Shown: positions 36,013 to 45,298 of the stretch, piece by piece
How the letters are laid out: each line of letters starts with the position of its first letter
Position numbering within the stretch: the stretch's first letter is position 1
From: Lachnospiraceae bacterium
Lineage (GTDB): Bacteria > Bacillota > Clostridia > Lachnospirales > Lachnospiraceae
Length of the DNA: 64,000 bases
Direction: 5' to 3'
Assembly (NCBI GenBank): GCA_022792885.1
Contig: JAAWBX010000036.1
Location: 276,597-340,596, forward strand
Translations under genes and position numbers: made by a program
The notes under the pieces: model-generated
Seen by the model: only the letters and a program-made list of their open reading frames with translations
Told to the model about the DNA's origin: nothing
The model's database searches: none

Positions 36013-36972
36013 CTACAAAGCCAGATAAGCCACCAGGCACAGAATCGCCGTTACGATCGAGAAAACCGCCACGACCCTGGTTTCGGACCAGCCTCCCAAT
36101 TCAAAATGATGATGGATCGGCGCCATGCGAAAAAAGCGTTTCCCACCGGTCTTTTTAAAATAGGCAACCTGAATCATAACGGAGATCACTTCTATCAGAT
36201 AAATAAATCCTACCAGCATGATAAAGATCGGCATCTGCAGCATGTAAGCCGCCGAAGCGACAAAACCGCCCAGAGCCAGAGAGCCCGTATCCCCCATGAA
36301 TACCTTGGCCGGATACACGTTAAATAAAAGAAATCCCAGAAGACTTCCCACCACGGCTCCCGTAATCGGTTCGATGCCGCTCCTCTCCCCGATCGCCACC
36401 ATGGTAAAAAACGTCGCCACCAGCACCGTTACGCTCGAACACAAACCGTCCAGACCATCCGTAAAATTCACACCGTTGTCCGTCCCCAGCATAGCTACAA
36501 AAAATACCGCCACAAACAACCAGACCGGCATCTCCCAGCGCATGCCTCCGGTAAACGGCACCAGCACCCAGGTGCCCAGCCCGGAACGCGTTACAAGATA
36601 ATAGCAGAAAACGCCCGCGATCACAAGCTGGCCGATCAGTTTCTGTTTCGGATTCAGGCCTTCCGAGCGCTTCATCACGATCTTAATATAATCATCCAGA
36701 AAACCGACGATACCAAAACCGACCGTCACAAACAAAACCGGTATAATTTTCGGATATTCTTCCATAAAAACAAGTCCGGTCAGGACAATGGCCAGCAAAA
36801 TCGCAAGCCCTCCCATCGTCGGCGTACCGGCTTTTTTTAAATGCCCCTTCGGCCCGTCGTCCCTCACCTGCTGTCCGAATTTCAGCCGTTTTAAAAACGG
36901 AATGATGATCGGACACAGCGCGGCGCTGACTCCAAATGAAATTAAAATAGAAAGTATCGCATCCTTTACCAT
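36013..36972 (-). CDS. mraY: Phospho-N-acetylmuramoyl-pentapeptide-transferase
   Basis: 319 residues from ATG 36972, ten membrane helices. DDGPKGHLKKAGTPTMGG near residue 37 and the catalytic acidic motifs GFLDDYIKI and NFTDGLDGLCSS are present, as is the MAPIHHHFELGGWSE histidine loop. The enzyme moves phospho-MurNAc-pentapeptide to undecaprenyl phosphate, giving lipid I. The GTG at 36996 could be read as an upstream start, but AGAGGTG lies right before ATG 36972. It is 54 nt after the second PBP gene. Confidence 0.96.
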   Translation of the reverse strand: MVKDAILSILISFGVSAALCPIIIPFLKRLKFGQQVRDDGPKGHLKKAGTPTMGGLAILLAIVLTGLVFMEEYPKIIPVLFVTVGFGIVGFLDDYIKIVMKRSEGLNPKQKLIGQLVIAGVFCYYLVTRSGLGTWVLVPFTGGMRWEMPVWLFVAVFFVAMLGTDNGVNFTDGLDGLCSSVTVLVATFFTMVAIGERSGIEPITGAVVGSLLGFLLFNVYPAKVFMGDTGSLALGGFVASAAYMLQMPIFIMLVGFIYLIEVISVMIQVAYFKKTGGKRFFRMAPIHHHFELGGWSETRVVAVFSIVTAILCLVAYLAL

Positions 36973-37026
36973 ATCACACCTCTGCCTTTGTACCACCGTT
37001 TACTATAGTGCTTTTATCCGTAAAAA

Positions 37027-38784
37027 TCAACTATCCTCTTCCTTTTTATCTTCTTTCGTGTATTCCGGATAAATGCCCAGATAAGGAAGAACGTTCGCAT
37101 AAATATCCGCGATCACCGGCGCGGCGATCGTACCGCCGTAATAAATCCCCTGCGGATCGTCGATCGTGATCAGGGCGATCACCTGCGGATCATCTGCCGG
37201 AGCAAACCCGAGAAACGAAGAAATATAACGCTTCTGGCTTCTGGGAAGCTTCTCGGAAGTAGCCGTTTTTCCGCCGATCCGGTAGCCTTCCAGATACGCG
37301 TTCTTTCCGGACCCCGCCGTCACCACCTGTTCCAGGATATATTTTACCTGCTCGCAGGTTTCGGAGGAAACCGCCCCGCCTTCTCTTTCATAAGAAAATT
37401 TCGTGATCACGGTCCCTTCCTGATTGCGGGTCTCCACCGCAAAATGAGGCGTCACCAGATACCCGCCGTTAACCACGGCGCTGACCGCCCGCAAAAGCCC
37501 GATCGGCGTAATCTGAAAAGACTGCCCGAAGGAAATCGTCGCCAGTTCCACCTCGCCCACATTTTCCTTTTTATGCATGATCGTGGACGCTTCCCCGGGA
37601 AGGTCGATCCCGGTCCGGGACAAAAGTCCCAGCCGCTCAAAATATTTGTAAAAATTGTCCACTCCAACCCGCATCCCCACCTCAATAAAAACCGGATTAC
37701 AGGAATTCATGGCTCCCTGGACAAAATTCTCCGCTCCATGCCCCGTCACCTTATGGCAGCGAATGCGTCGATCCGCCACAATCCGATACCCCGGGCAGGA
37801 AAACGAGGAATCCCGGGAAACAACGCCCTCTTCCAGACCGGCCGTCATCGTGATGATCTTGAACGTGGAACCCGGCTCGTATGTATCGCTGATACAACCG
37901 TTTCGCCACATTTGGTTCAAGCGATCCTGATATTCCTTCGAACTTAAAGTCCCCTCGCTCTCACGATTTAAGGTAAACGGATCGTTTAAGTCGAACTCAG
38001 GCACATTTACCATCGCATAGATTTCACCGTTTTGAGGATTCATGACAATAACCGAAACCTGATCGGCCTGTTTTTCTTCCATGATTTTATAGGCCGCCTG
38101 TTCACAATACTGTTGAATATTCATGTCCAGGCTCAGAATCAGATCGTTGCCGGCCACCGGCTCCACCCGGTCCTCCGCTTCCCCGTCCAGCTCCACGCCT
38201 CTGGCGTCCGCCATGGTTAAGATCAGACCGTCGATCCCTTTTAAGTATTCCTCATATTGCACTTCCAAACCAATGATTCCCTGATTATCGCTTCCGGTAA
38301 ACCCGAGAACCTTCGACGCAAGGGAACCGTAAGGATAATAACGCTTATAATCTTCGTCCACTTTCACGCCGTCCAGATCATAAGCCCGGATCGCATCCCC
38401 GGTCGCTTTATCCACGTTTGTGCGGATAATCTCCCGGGCGGAATACTTCTCCACCGCTTTTCTCACATCGGCTTCTTCCAGGGAAAGTTCTCCGGAAAGG
38501 ACCCGGATCACTTCCTCCGGATCCGTAATCTGATTGTGAATCACGGAAATCGTACAAACCGTCTCGTTCGCCGCGATCACATTCCCGTTCCGGTCGTAGA
38601 TGGTCCCTCTGGCCGCCTTGATCGAACGTTCCCGCTGATGCAATTCCTCCGCCTTCTGATGATAATAGTCCGATCGAACGATCATTAAATAGGAAAGCCG
38701 CGCCATCAGCCCGAAAAAGAGCAGGGCCACGGCCGCCGCGCTGAACACGATCTTTCTCCGATGAAAAGTTTTACTTGCTATCAT
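37027..38784 (-). CDS. Class B penicillin-binding protein, SpoVD-like, with KTA in place of KTG
   Basis: 585 residues from ATG 38784 (AAGGGG 8 nt upstream). One N-terminal membrane helix, a dimerisation domain with RGTIYDRNGNVIAAN, then a transpeptidase domain with SxxK as EPGSTFKIITM, SxN as NSCNPVF and the third motif as GGKTATSEK. The third motif is K-T-A rather than the usual K-T-G. No PASTA domain follows; the protein ends soon after YLGIYPEYT. It is the second of two tandem class B PBPs; by position before mraY it corresponds to spoVD of Bacillus and Clostridioides, so a role in spore cortex is likely but not proven. Confidence 0.88.
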   Translation of the reverse strand: MIASKTFHRRKIVFSAAAVALLFFGLMARLSYLMIVRSDYYHQKAEELHQRERSIKAARGTIYDRNGNVIAANETVCTISVIHNQITDPEEVIRVLSGELSLEEADVRKAVEKYSAREIIRTNVDKATGDAIRAYDLDGVKVDEDYKRYYPYGSLASKVLGFTGSDNQGIIGLEVQYEEYLKGIDGLILTMADARGVELDGEAEDRVEPVAGNDLILSLDMNIQQYCEQAAYKIMEEKQADQVSVIVMNPQNGEIYAMVNVPEFDLNDPFTLNRESEGTLSSKEYQDRLNQMWRNGCISDTYEPGSTFKIITMTAGLEEGVVSRDSSFSCPGYRIVADRRIRCHKVTGHGAENFVQGAMNSCNPVFIEVGMRVGVDNFYKYFERLGLLSRTGIDLPGEASTIMHKKENVGEVELATISFGQSFQITPIGLLRAVSAVVNGGYLVTPHFAVETRNQEGTVITKFSYEREGGAVSSETCEQVKYILEQVVTAGSGKNAYLEGYRIGGKTATSEKLPRSQKRYISSFLGFAPADDPQVIALITIDDPQGIYYGGTIAAPVIADIYANVLPYLGIYPEYTKEDKKEEDS

Positions 38785-38857
38785 AAATCCGACCCCTTGC
38801 TTTTCCACATTATATCTATATTGGGCCAGGTCCTTCTTTATGTAAAAAATTCAATCC

Positions 38858-41023
38858 TTAATCATCGGGCCGCTCCCGCTGCGGCTGCTGTTGTAATCCC
38901 TCGTAAACCGAATTGTCTCCGTTTCCCGAATAAATCCCTCCTTCTTCCGACGTCGGCTCTTCCTCGCCTCCCTGCACGGGCTGATTTCCTTCCCCTTCCT
39001 CCGGGGCCGAACTCGCTTCACCGCCCTCCGGAGCCGTCTCTCCCCCGCCTTCTTCCGGCGAAGATTCCGGTACCTCCCTGGTCGGGTAGATATTCATATA
39101 AGCAAGAAGATCCTGCAAGATCGTCTTCGTCAGGGCCGTACCGTAGCCGCCCCGGCTCTGATCCTCCACATTCGGTTCATCAATAACCACATAAATAAAT
39201 ACCTGAGGATCATCATACGGCACAAAACCCGTAAACGAAATCAGATAATGCTCCGCCTCCCTCGGATATTTCTGAGCGGTCCCGGTCTTTCCTGCCACCG
39301 TATAGCCGGCGATAGCCGCCGCCGTCCCGCTCCCCTCGTCCACCGTCTGCAAAAGAGCCTGCCGGATAAATTCCGACGTAGACCGGCTTACCGTTTCCCG
39401 GACCAGCGTCTTCGTGATCGTCTGCTTCACGTCACCGTTCTCATCCAAAATCTGACGCACCACATGAGGTTCATAATAATAACCCCCATTGATCAGCGAA
39501 CAATACGCTGCCGCCATCTGTATCATCGTAACATTGTAATTCTGACCGAAAGCTTCCGTGGCCAGCGTCAGATTCGTAATGTTCTCCGGTTCATATAAGA
39601 TTCCCCGCTCCTCGCCCGGCAAATCCACGCCGGTCTTCATCCCGAAATTAAACAGCTCCAGATATTTGGAAAAAACGTCCGCCCCAATCCGAAACCCGAT
39701 CTGCATCAGCGCGTCGTTACAGGATTCGGCCAGCGCGCCCGTCACATCGAGCGTTCCATGACCGCTTTTTAAATGACAGGTAACCCGGGTTCCCGGAAAA
39801 TCCTCCCCCCCGTCGCAGTAAAACGTATCCGTCGTATGCAAAATTCCCTCTTCCAGACCGGCGGCCACCGTAAACACCTTCGCGGTCGAGCCGGGCTCAA
39901 TCGTTTCGCTGATACAGTAATTTTTCCAGACCAGCGCGCACGCGACCTGCTGACCAAAAGAACGAATCTCTTCTTCCGTATAAACTTCCGGCACCTGCTC
40001 CTGCGCGATCGGCGCCTCCGGATGCTCCCGGTTATAAGCGGCCATGCCTTCTTCCAGACCATATTGCCGGATCTGCTCATCCGTAAAGCGCGACAGTACG
40101 TCCCTGGGCGCGTTCAGGTCAAACGAGTTGCTGGTAGCCATCGCAAGAACTTCCGCGTTATCCGGATCCATCACGATAACCGCCGTGGTTTTCGCCCCCA
40201 CCGTGGACATAAACTCTTCGATTCGTCTTTCTACGATCCGCTGAATATTGGCGTCCAGCGTGGAAACCAGCGTATCCCCGTTTACGGCGTCTTTGGTCAC
40301 CCTTTCCAGATTCGCCTCCTCGGAAAGATACCCGTATTCCCGCCCGTTTATCCCGGCCAGATTCTCATTATAATATTGTTCGATCCCATAACTTCCGCTG
40401 GTTCCGTCGGCGCTGGAAAAACCGATCACACGGCAGGCCAGGTCCCCGTACGGATAAATCCTCTTGTACTCCGTCTCAAACCAGACTCCTTTTACCCGAA
40501 ACGGCTTATCGCTTTTGTAAGCGTCCTCGTTAATCTGCTTCTGAAGCTCCAGAAAACGGGTCATCTCCTCCTCCGGCATCTGCCTGGTATAGCGGACATA
40601 ATGGCTTTTGCTTCTCTCATGAATCAGCGTCGTCAATTCTTCTTTGCTGTACCCGTAACACTCCGCCAGCGCATTCAGCGTCGTCTCCGTATAATTCTCA
40701 TCCGCCAAAATCACCGCGGGATCCAGTATCAGATTATACAGCGTCTCGTTCGTCGCCAGCACATTCCCGTTTCGATCGATGATATTTCCGCGTCTGGCCG
40801 TGACCACCCGGCTGTCATAATCCTGCTGGGATAAAACGATCTTTGCGTATTCTTCATTGTCATCATAACCGATCGCGGCAACCGCAATGCCCAGCGCAAA
40901 CAAAGCCAGCACAATCACCAGAAAGGTGAACGCCAGCTTTCCCCGCATGTATTTTCTGAATTTCTTTGGTTTTTTCTCTGTTTCTTTATTTTTATTCCGG
41001 GATGTTTTCATATTGACGTACAT
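38858..41023 (-). CDS. Class B penicillin-binding protein (FtsI/PBP2B-type), division transpeptidase
   Basis: 721 residues. One membrane helix (about residues 30-52), dimerisation domain with ARRGNIIDRNGNVLATNETLY, transpeptidase motifs EPGSTAKVFTV (SxxK), ESCNDAL (SxN) and AGKTGTAQK (KTG). The final ~75 residues are a Pro/Glu/Gly-rich acidic tail with no PASTA domain. It should cross-link septal peptidoglycan with FtsW. Its start overlaps the end of ftsL by 32 nt. It is likely the vegetative partner of the KTA-type PBP that follows. Confidence 0.92.
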   Translation of the reverse strand: MYVNMKTSRNKNKETEKKPKKFRKYMRGKLAFTFLVIVLALFALGIAVAAIGYDDNEEYAKIVLSQQDYDSRVVTARRGNIIDRNGNVLATNETLYNLILDPAVILADENYTETTLNALAECYGYSKEELTTLIHERSKSHYVRYTRQMPEEEMTRFLELQKQINEDAYKSDKPFRVKGVWFETEYKRIYPYGDLACRVIGFSSADGTSGSYGIEQYYNENLAGINGREYGYLSEEANLERVTKDAVNGDTLVSTLDANIQRIVERRIEEFMSTVGAKTTAVIVMDPDNAEVLAMATSNSFDLNAPRDVLSRFTDEQIRQYGLEEGMAAYNREHPEAPIAQEQVPEVYTEEEIRSFGQQVACALVWKNYCISETIEPGSTAKVFTVAAGLEEGILHTTDTFYCDGGEDFPGTRVTCHLKSGHGTLDVTGALAESCNDALMQIGFRIGADVFSKYLELFNFGMKTGVDLPGEERGILYEPENITNLTLATEAFGQNYNVTMIQMAAAYCSLINGGYYYEPHVVRQILDENGDVKQTITKTLVRETVSRSTSEFIRQALLQTVDEGSGTAAAIAGYTVAGKTGTAQKYPREAEHYLISFTGFVPYDDPQVFIYVVIDEPNVEDQSRGGYGTALTKTILQDLLAYMNIYPTREVPESSPEEGGGETAPEGGEASSAPEEGEGNQPVQGGEEEPTSEEGGIYSGNGDNSVYEGLQQQPQRERPDD

Positions 41024-41465
41024 ACTCGCTTTCCGTTCTGCCGTACAAGACCACCTGATCTTTGGCAGGATATATCATTCCAAGCTCCTCCGTGGCAACC
41101 TGGTAAATATAATCCAGATCCGTATAGGTATTGATCTTGGTTTCCAGATTCTTGTTATCCGTCTTCTGCCCCGATAACTCCGCCTCCAGATTCTCGATGT
41201 TATAAAGCCTTGTCGTAATAGAGGACTGAATCTGAAGATATTGAATGCAGATAAACACCATGGCCACGCAGGCAAGCGTCAGAAAGCATACGAACGGCGC
41301 GCTCATGCGCAGCTCCCGCTCCTGATTTCTGCTGGCCTCGCGGCTCAACGGTTTCCTCTGCTCCTTCTTCTCCGGCAACGGTATTTCGACCCGTCTTTCC
41401 GGCTCCAGACGTCTCACCACATTGCCGTCTATGTAATACATGTTTTTCTTCTTCGGATCCGCCAT
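40992..41465 (-). CDS. ftsL: FtsL-like division protein
   Basis: 157 residues. A charged cytosolic N-terminus of ~55 residues, one membrane helix (about 58-78, FVCFLTLACVAMVFICI), then a coiled coil with heptads (NIENLEAELSGQKTDNKNLETKINTYTDLDYIYQVATEELGM). This bitopic layout and position between rsmH and the PBP gene identify FtsL. It forms a complex with DivIC and FtsQ/DivIB. The N-terminal cytosolic part is longer than in Bacillus FtsL. Confidence 0.88.
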   Translation of the reverse strand: MADPKKKNMYYIDGNVVRRLEPERRVEIPLPEKKEQRKPLSREASRNQERELRMSAPFVCFLTLACVAMVFICIQYLQIQSSITTRLYNIENLEAELSGQKTDNKNLETKINTYTDLDYIYQVATEELGMIYPAKDQVVLYGRTESEYVRQYENIPE

Positions 41466-41526
41466 ATCTTCCCTCTTTTCTTTGCTGTCCTAAACCAAAA
41501 CTCCGGTTTTTCTCTGCTGCCTGTCG

Positions 41527-42462
41527 TCAGGTCCGTTCAAAAATACGCAATTTTGCGCTCTTCGCCCGGCTGTTTTCCCTTATCTCCTCCTCGGATGGTA
41601 CGATTGGCTTTCTCGTGACAACGCTTCCCCGACTCTCTCTTCCGCACACGCAAACCGGAAAATCCGGGGGGCAAATACACGGATGTTCTTCCGTTTTAAA
41701 TCGGGTTTTCACGATCCGGTCTTCCAACGAATGAAACGTGATAACGGCCAGTCTTCCTCCCGGTTTTAAAAGGTCTATCATCACTCCAACGGAAGAATCC
41801 AGCACATCCAGTTCCCGGTTACACTCGATTCGAATCGCCTGGAACGTTTTTTTGGCCGGATGGCCTCCTTTCCGCCTTACTTTGGCCGGAATCGCGCTTT
41901 CAATAATTTCCGCCAATTCTTTTGTTGTCTCGATCTCCTTTTTCTGTCGGTAATTTACAATGTGTTTGGCAATTTTTTTCGCAAATGTATCTTCTCCATA
42001 GTCCCGGATAATCCGGTACAGTTCCTCCTCTTTGTAAGTATTCAAGATCTCCCGCGCCGAAAGCGGCGCTCTCTGATCCATCCGCATATCCAGCGGAGCG
42101 TCCTCCATATAGGAAAAGCCTCGCTCGGCCGTGTCGATCTGATAGGAAGAAACCCCCAGATCCAGCAGAATCCCGTCAACCTCCTTCACGTTAAGCTCTT
42201 CCAGTATTTCTCTTATGTTTTCATAATTGCTCCGAACCGTACGAACCCGGCTGCCGAACTCCTTCAGCCTTTCCCCGGCTGCTTCGATTGCCGCTTCATC
42301 CTGATCAATCCCGATATAGCGCCCGGCCGTGCTCAGGCGCCGGCAGATCTCATAGGCATGTCCGCCTCCTCCCATGGTGCCGTCCACATAGACGCCATCC
42401 GGTTTTATGCGAAGCCCTTCTATCGTTTCATGAAGCAGAACCGACTTGTGTTTAAATTCCAT
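41527..42462 (-). CDS. rsmH: 16S rRNA (cytosine-1402-N4)-methyltransferase
   Basis: 311 residues. [15 protein letters not shown], then [17 protein letters not shown] is the SAM-binding motif [15 protein letters not shown] is motif IV and [16 protein letters not shown] is motif VI. The C-terminus [26 protein letters not shown] is typical of RsmH (MraW). It methylates N4 of C1402 in the ribosomal P site. It lies 5 nt after mraZ in the classical dcw order. Confidence 0.97.
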   Translation of the reverse strand: MEFKHKSVLLHETIEGLRIKPDGVYVDGTMGGGGHAYEICRRLSTAGRYIGIDQDEAAIEAAGERLKEFGSRVRTVRSNYENIREILEELNVKEVDGILLDLGVSSYQIDTAERGFSYMEDAPLDMRMDQRAPLSAREILNTYKEEELYRIIRDYGEDTFAKKIAKHIVNYRQKKEIETTKELAEIIESAIPAKVRRKGGHPAKKTFQAIRIECNRELDVLDSSVGVMIDLLKPGGRLAVITFHSLEDRIVKTRFKTEEHPCICPPDFPVCVCGRESRGSVVTRKPIVPSEEEIRENSRAKSAKLRIFERT

Positions 42463-42467
42463 ACCGG

Positions 42468-42890
42468 TTAAATCCCCAGCCCTTCCATATTCACTGCCAT
42501 CTCATCCACATCGTATTCATTCATCTCGTCCCAGGCAGTTTTGTTCCAGATCTCGATCCGGGAGCCGACCCCCACAAGAGCCACATCTTTCTCCAGATTC
42601 GCGTGTTTCCTCAACACGGCAGGCAACAAAATGCGTCCCTGCTTGTCCACTTCGCAAAGCGTGGCGCCGGCTAAGAGTAAGCGGCTGAATTTTCTTGCGT
42701 TTTGATTGGAAAGCGGCAGATTGATGATTTTTTCTTCCAGTTTGGCCCATTCTGTATTATCATATATGAAAAGGCACCCATCCAGACCCTTCGTCACAAC
42801 GAATTCATCTCCGAGTTGATCCCGGAACTTCGCTGGGACAATCAGCCTCCCCTTCCCGTCTATTGTATGATCATATTCCCCCATGAACAT
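42468..42890 (-). CDS. mraZ: Transcriptional regulator MraZ
   Basis: 140 residues starting [24 protein letters not shown], the usual clostridial N-terminus, with two SpoVT/AbrB-like swapped-hairpin repeats; the second has [20 protein letters not shown]. MraZ binds tandem repeats in its own promoter and controls the dcw operon. Four such repeats lie 12-48 nt upstream of the start. An earlier GTG at 42905 would reach into the repeats and is unlikely. It is the first gene of the cluster. Confidence 0.96.
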   Translation of the reverse strand: MFMGEYDHTIDGKGRLIVPAKFRDQLGDEFVVTKGLDGCLFIYDNTEWAKLEEKIINLPLSNQNARKFSRLLLAGATLCEVDKQGRILLPAVLRKHANLEKDVALVGVGSRIEIWNKTAWDEMNEYDVDEMAVNMEGLGI

Positions 42891-42901
42891 AGCCAAACCT
42901 A

Positions 42902-42938
42902 CCACTATCCACCATTTTCATCCACTTTGCGCCACTTA
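42902..42938 (-). promoter_or_regulatory. Four MraZ boxes (10-bp period)
   Basis: Minus strand: TAAGTGG, AAAGTGG, AAAATGG, ATAGTGG, each followed by a 3-nt spacer, so the period is exactly 10 bp. This fits the described MraZ-box pattern (AAAGTGG with 3-nt gaps). They lie between the -10 box and the mraZ start. Confidence 0.85.
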
Positions 42939-42944
42939 TGATCT

Positions 42945-42973
42945 ATTTTAGCCGGTATTTTTGAAAAAAGCAA
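42945..42973 (-). promoter_or_regulatory. Main dcw operon promoter
   Basis: Minus strand TTGCTT (42968-42973), 17-nt spacer, TAAAAT (42945-42950), immediately upstream of the MraZ boxes. Confidence 0.75.
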
Positions 42974-43085
42974 GAGGAAGCCTGCCTTTTTTACAGAAAA
43001 TACACAAACGCAAATCTGTCGACGAGGGGCATAAACATTCCGAACTGCAAATTCTACAAATTGCCTTCGATCCCTATATTTTGAC

Positions 43086-43124
43086 ATAAAAAAAGAGATT
43101 TCGACAGTTCGTCAAAATCTCTTA
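43086..43124 (-). terminator. Intrinsic terminator in the gap between the DHFR-like gene and mraZ
   Basis: Minus strand AAGAGATTT (43115-43123) pairs with AAATCTCTT (43093-43101), followed by a run of T. It would stop transcripts entering from the DHFR-like gene. The surrounding gap, 42974-43306, also holds an open frame of 79 codons (43054-43293) that I do not regard as a gene. Confidence 0.75.
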
Positions 43125-43231
43125 AAAGTTTCGTCAAAATATCGAGCAGTTTTTTCACACCGTCGTTATCGTCAATCCCCCGGGAATTTTCTGTAAATCC
43201 TCTCGGGAAGGCCGGATATAGCCGCCCCGGC

Positions 43232-43252
43232 TTTGGGACATTTTGTCCCAAA
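43232..43252. repeat. Perfect 9-bp inverted repeat, TTTGGGACA-TTT-TGTCCCAAA
   Basis: Both arms match exactly around three T. It lies 55 nt past the stop codon of the DHFR-like gene. No U-tract follows, so it may be a protein-binding site or a mobile-element remnant instead of a terminator. Confidence 0.5.
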
Positions 43253-43306
43253 CTTTTGTTTTGTATTTCTTTCCATATAAAAGGATCGCGCAAAGCCGAA
43301 CAGGGT

Positions 43307-43852
43307 TCAGCCTCTGGAAGTATCTTTTTGGTAAACTAACTCAACGATCTCCCCGATATTTTTGCAACTCTCCAATCTAAGATTCGTTTTCGGGAACTCC
43401 GGAGGAAAAAGCGGAATTCCATTTCCAAGAACAGTTGGCATAACATAAATATAATATTTATCAATTAAATTCTCACGCATAAAGCAACGGATGATTTCTC
43501 CTCCGCCCATAAGCCAAATATTTCCCGAGTGCTCTTTCGAAATGAAATCTAATACTTGTCGCCCCGGCGGTAAAGATATGAACCGGACGTTCAAGTCGTA
43601 CTGAAATGGCTGACGTGTGCATACATAACAGGGCATTCCTTCATAGGGCCATTTATCCGGCGAAAGTTCATTTTTTATTTGGCGATAAGTTTTTCCTCCA
43701 AGTATAATTGCTTGCAAGGAGCGGTAAAATGCTTCATATCCAAGGTCGGGCGAAGGACTTGGGGTTTCATCCAAAAAGCCGATATTGCCATCTTTTTCTG
43801 CAATATATCCATCCAGAGACATTGCAATATACAGAATCAATTTGTTTTTCAT
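43307..43852 (-). CDS. Dihydrofolate reductase family protein (RibD C-terminal domain type)
   Basis: 181 residues. Starts MKNKLILYIAMSLDGYIAEKDGNIGFL, then AIILGGKTYRQI and NIWLMGGGEIIRCFM with PTVLGNGIPLF, the pattern of the small DHFR/RibD-C-like proteins (YwjB/YyaP group), which bind NADPH; true folate reduction is unproven. The coding region and its surroundings are clearly richer in A/T than neighbouring genes, and the gene is isolated between terminators, so recent acquisition is likely. It is transcribed from a promoter at 43934-43962. Confidence 0.85.
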   Translation of the reverse strand: MKNKLILYIAMSLDGYIAEKDGNIGFLDETPSPSPDLGYEAFYRSLQAIILGGKTYRQIKNELSPDKWPYEGMPCYVCTRQPFQYDLNVRFISLPPGRQVLDFISKEHSGNIWLMGGGEIIRCFMRENLIDKYYIYVMPTVLGNGIPLFPPEFPKTNLRLESCKNIGEIVELVYQKDTSRG

Positions 43853-43933
43853 AACTTATCTCCTTTTCCCTTCCTGAATGATTCGGTTTATCCCAAGCCG
43901 AAATTATTCCATTCTTCATTTGCCTGTTCGCCA

Positions 43934-43962
43934 ATCATACTTACCCTTTTATAATTTTACAA
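43934..43962 (-). promoter_or_regulatory. Promoter of the DHFR-like gene
   Basis: Minus strand TTGTAA (43957-43962), 17-nt spacer, TATGAT (43934-43939). The rest of the 334-bp gap to ychF is AT-rich and holds only the ychF promoter. Confidence 0.6.
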
Positions 43963-44111
43963 TAGATTCGGGCGGTCTGGAAGCATCTATTTGCCATTTC
44001 ATTTTTATACTGTATTTCCGACTTTTTTCTTCTACACCATTTTTACATCGATTTCGTATCAGATGATATCGAAAAACAGAAATTTATCTATATTTTGATG
44101 CAAGCGCGGTA

Positions 44112-44141
44112 TTGAAACTCGCACAAATATCGTGTTATAAT
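44112..44141 (+). promoter_or_regulatory. ychF promoter
   Basis: TTGAAA (44112-44117), 18-nt spacer, TATAAT (44136-44141), about 45 nt before the ychF start. Confidence 0.75.
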
Positions 44142-44186
44142 TCCAGGGATTCAAGCATTTTTATCGAAAGGAATATAAAAATCATT

Positions 44187-45284
44187 ATGAAATTAGGCAT
44201 TGTCGGCCTGCCGAACGTAGGAAAAAGCACACTCTTTAACTCTTTAACAAAAGCCGGCGCGGAATCGGCCAATTATCCGTTCTGCACCATCGACCCCAAT
44301 ATCGGTGTGGTAACCGTACCGGATTTCCGTTTAAAACTCCTGGCGGATCTGTACGCTTCCCGCAAGATCACACCGGCCGTCATCGAATTCGTTGACATCG
44401 CCGGCCTGGTAAAGGGCGCTTCGAAAGGCGAAGGACTGGGCAACCAGTTTCTTTCCAATATCCGGGAAGTCGACGCCATCGTACATGTTGTCCGCTGCTT
44501 TGAAGATACCAACATCGTACATGTAGACGGAAGCATCGACCCGGTCAGGGACATTGAAACCATCAACCTGGAACTCCTCTTTTCGGATCTTGAGATCCTG
44601 GAACGTCGAATCGCCAGGACCTCCAAAAGCGCGCGCAACGATAAGGCCATGGCAAAAGAACTGAAAATCCTGACGGATTTGAAAGAACATCTGGAGAGCG
44701 GCGCATATGCCAAATCTTTCCTTCCCGACGACGAGGAAGACCTCCTTTTTGTTCAATCCCTGAATCTCCTGACGGCAAAACCGGTCATTTTTGCCGCCAA
44801 CGTAGCGGAGGACAGTCTGTCCGACGACGGCTTCTCCAACCCTTATGTGCAGGCGGTGCGGACATTCGCTGAAAAAAACGGCAGCGAAGCGTTCGTTATC
44901 TGCGCACAGATCGAACAGGAGATCGCGGAACTGGAAGAAGATGAAAAGGCCATGTTCTTAGAAGATCTGGGATTATCCGAATCCGGCCTGGACAAGCTGA
45001 TCAAAGCCAGTTACCGCCTTCTGGGACTGATCAGTTATCTGACGGCCGGAGAAACCGAAACGCGGGCCTGGACCATCAAAGAGGGAACCAAAGCGCCCGC
45101 CGCCGCCGGCAAGATCCACTCGGATTTCGAGCGCGGCTTCATTCGGGCCGAAGTCGTCAATTATCAGGACCTGTTGGACGCAGGCTCCTACGCCGCCGCC
45201 AGGGAAAAGGGCAAGGTAGGCCTGGAAGGCAAGGATTATGTCGTAAAAGACGGAGACGTAATCCTGTTCCGGTTTAACGTATAA
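44187..45284 (+). CDS. ychF: Redox-regulated ATPase YchF (OLA1 family)
   Basis: 365 residues from ATG 44187. MKLGIVGLPNVGKSTLFNSL is the P-loop, DIAGLVKGASKGEGLGNQFL the G3 region, and the G4 motif is altered from NKxD (seen here as ANVAEDS), which underlies the ATP preference of the family. The TGS domain occupies the last ~80 residues (SYLTAGETETRAWTIKEG). It binds ribosomes and is linked to stress adaptation. In-frame sequence upstream to 44112 is promoter. A DUF1292 gene follows after 14 nt. Confidence 0.96.
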   Translation: MKLGIVGLPNVGKSTLFNSLTKAGAESANYPFCTIDPNIGVVTVPDFRLKLLADLYASRKITPAVIEFVDIAGLVKGASKGEGLGNQFLSNIREVDAIVHVVRCFEDTNIVHVDGSIDPVRDIETINLELLFSDLEILERRIARTSKSARNDKAMAKELKILTDLKEHLESGAYAKSFLPDDEEDLLFVQSLNLLTAKPVIFAANVAEDSLSDDGFSNPYVQAVRTFAEKNGSEAFVICAQIEQEIAELEEDEKAMFLEDLGLSESGLDKLIKASYRLLGLISYLTAGETETRAWTIKEGTKAPAAAGKIHSDFERGFIRAEVVNYQDLLDAGSYAAAREKGKVGLEGKDYVVKDGDVILFRFNV

Positions 45285-45298
45285 AGGAGAATATCGAT

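Noticed and set aside
43054..43293. 79-codon ORF between mraZ and the DHFR-like gene
   Set aside because: It runs through the 21-bp palindrome and the terminator, has no clear ribosome site and no recognisable domain.
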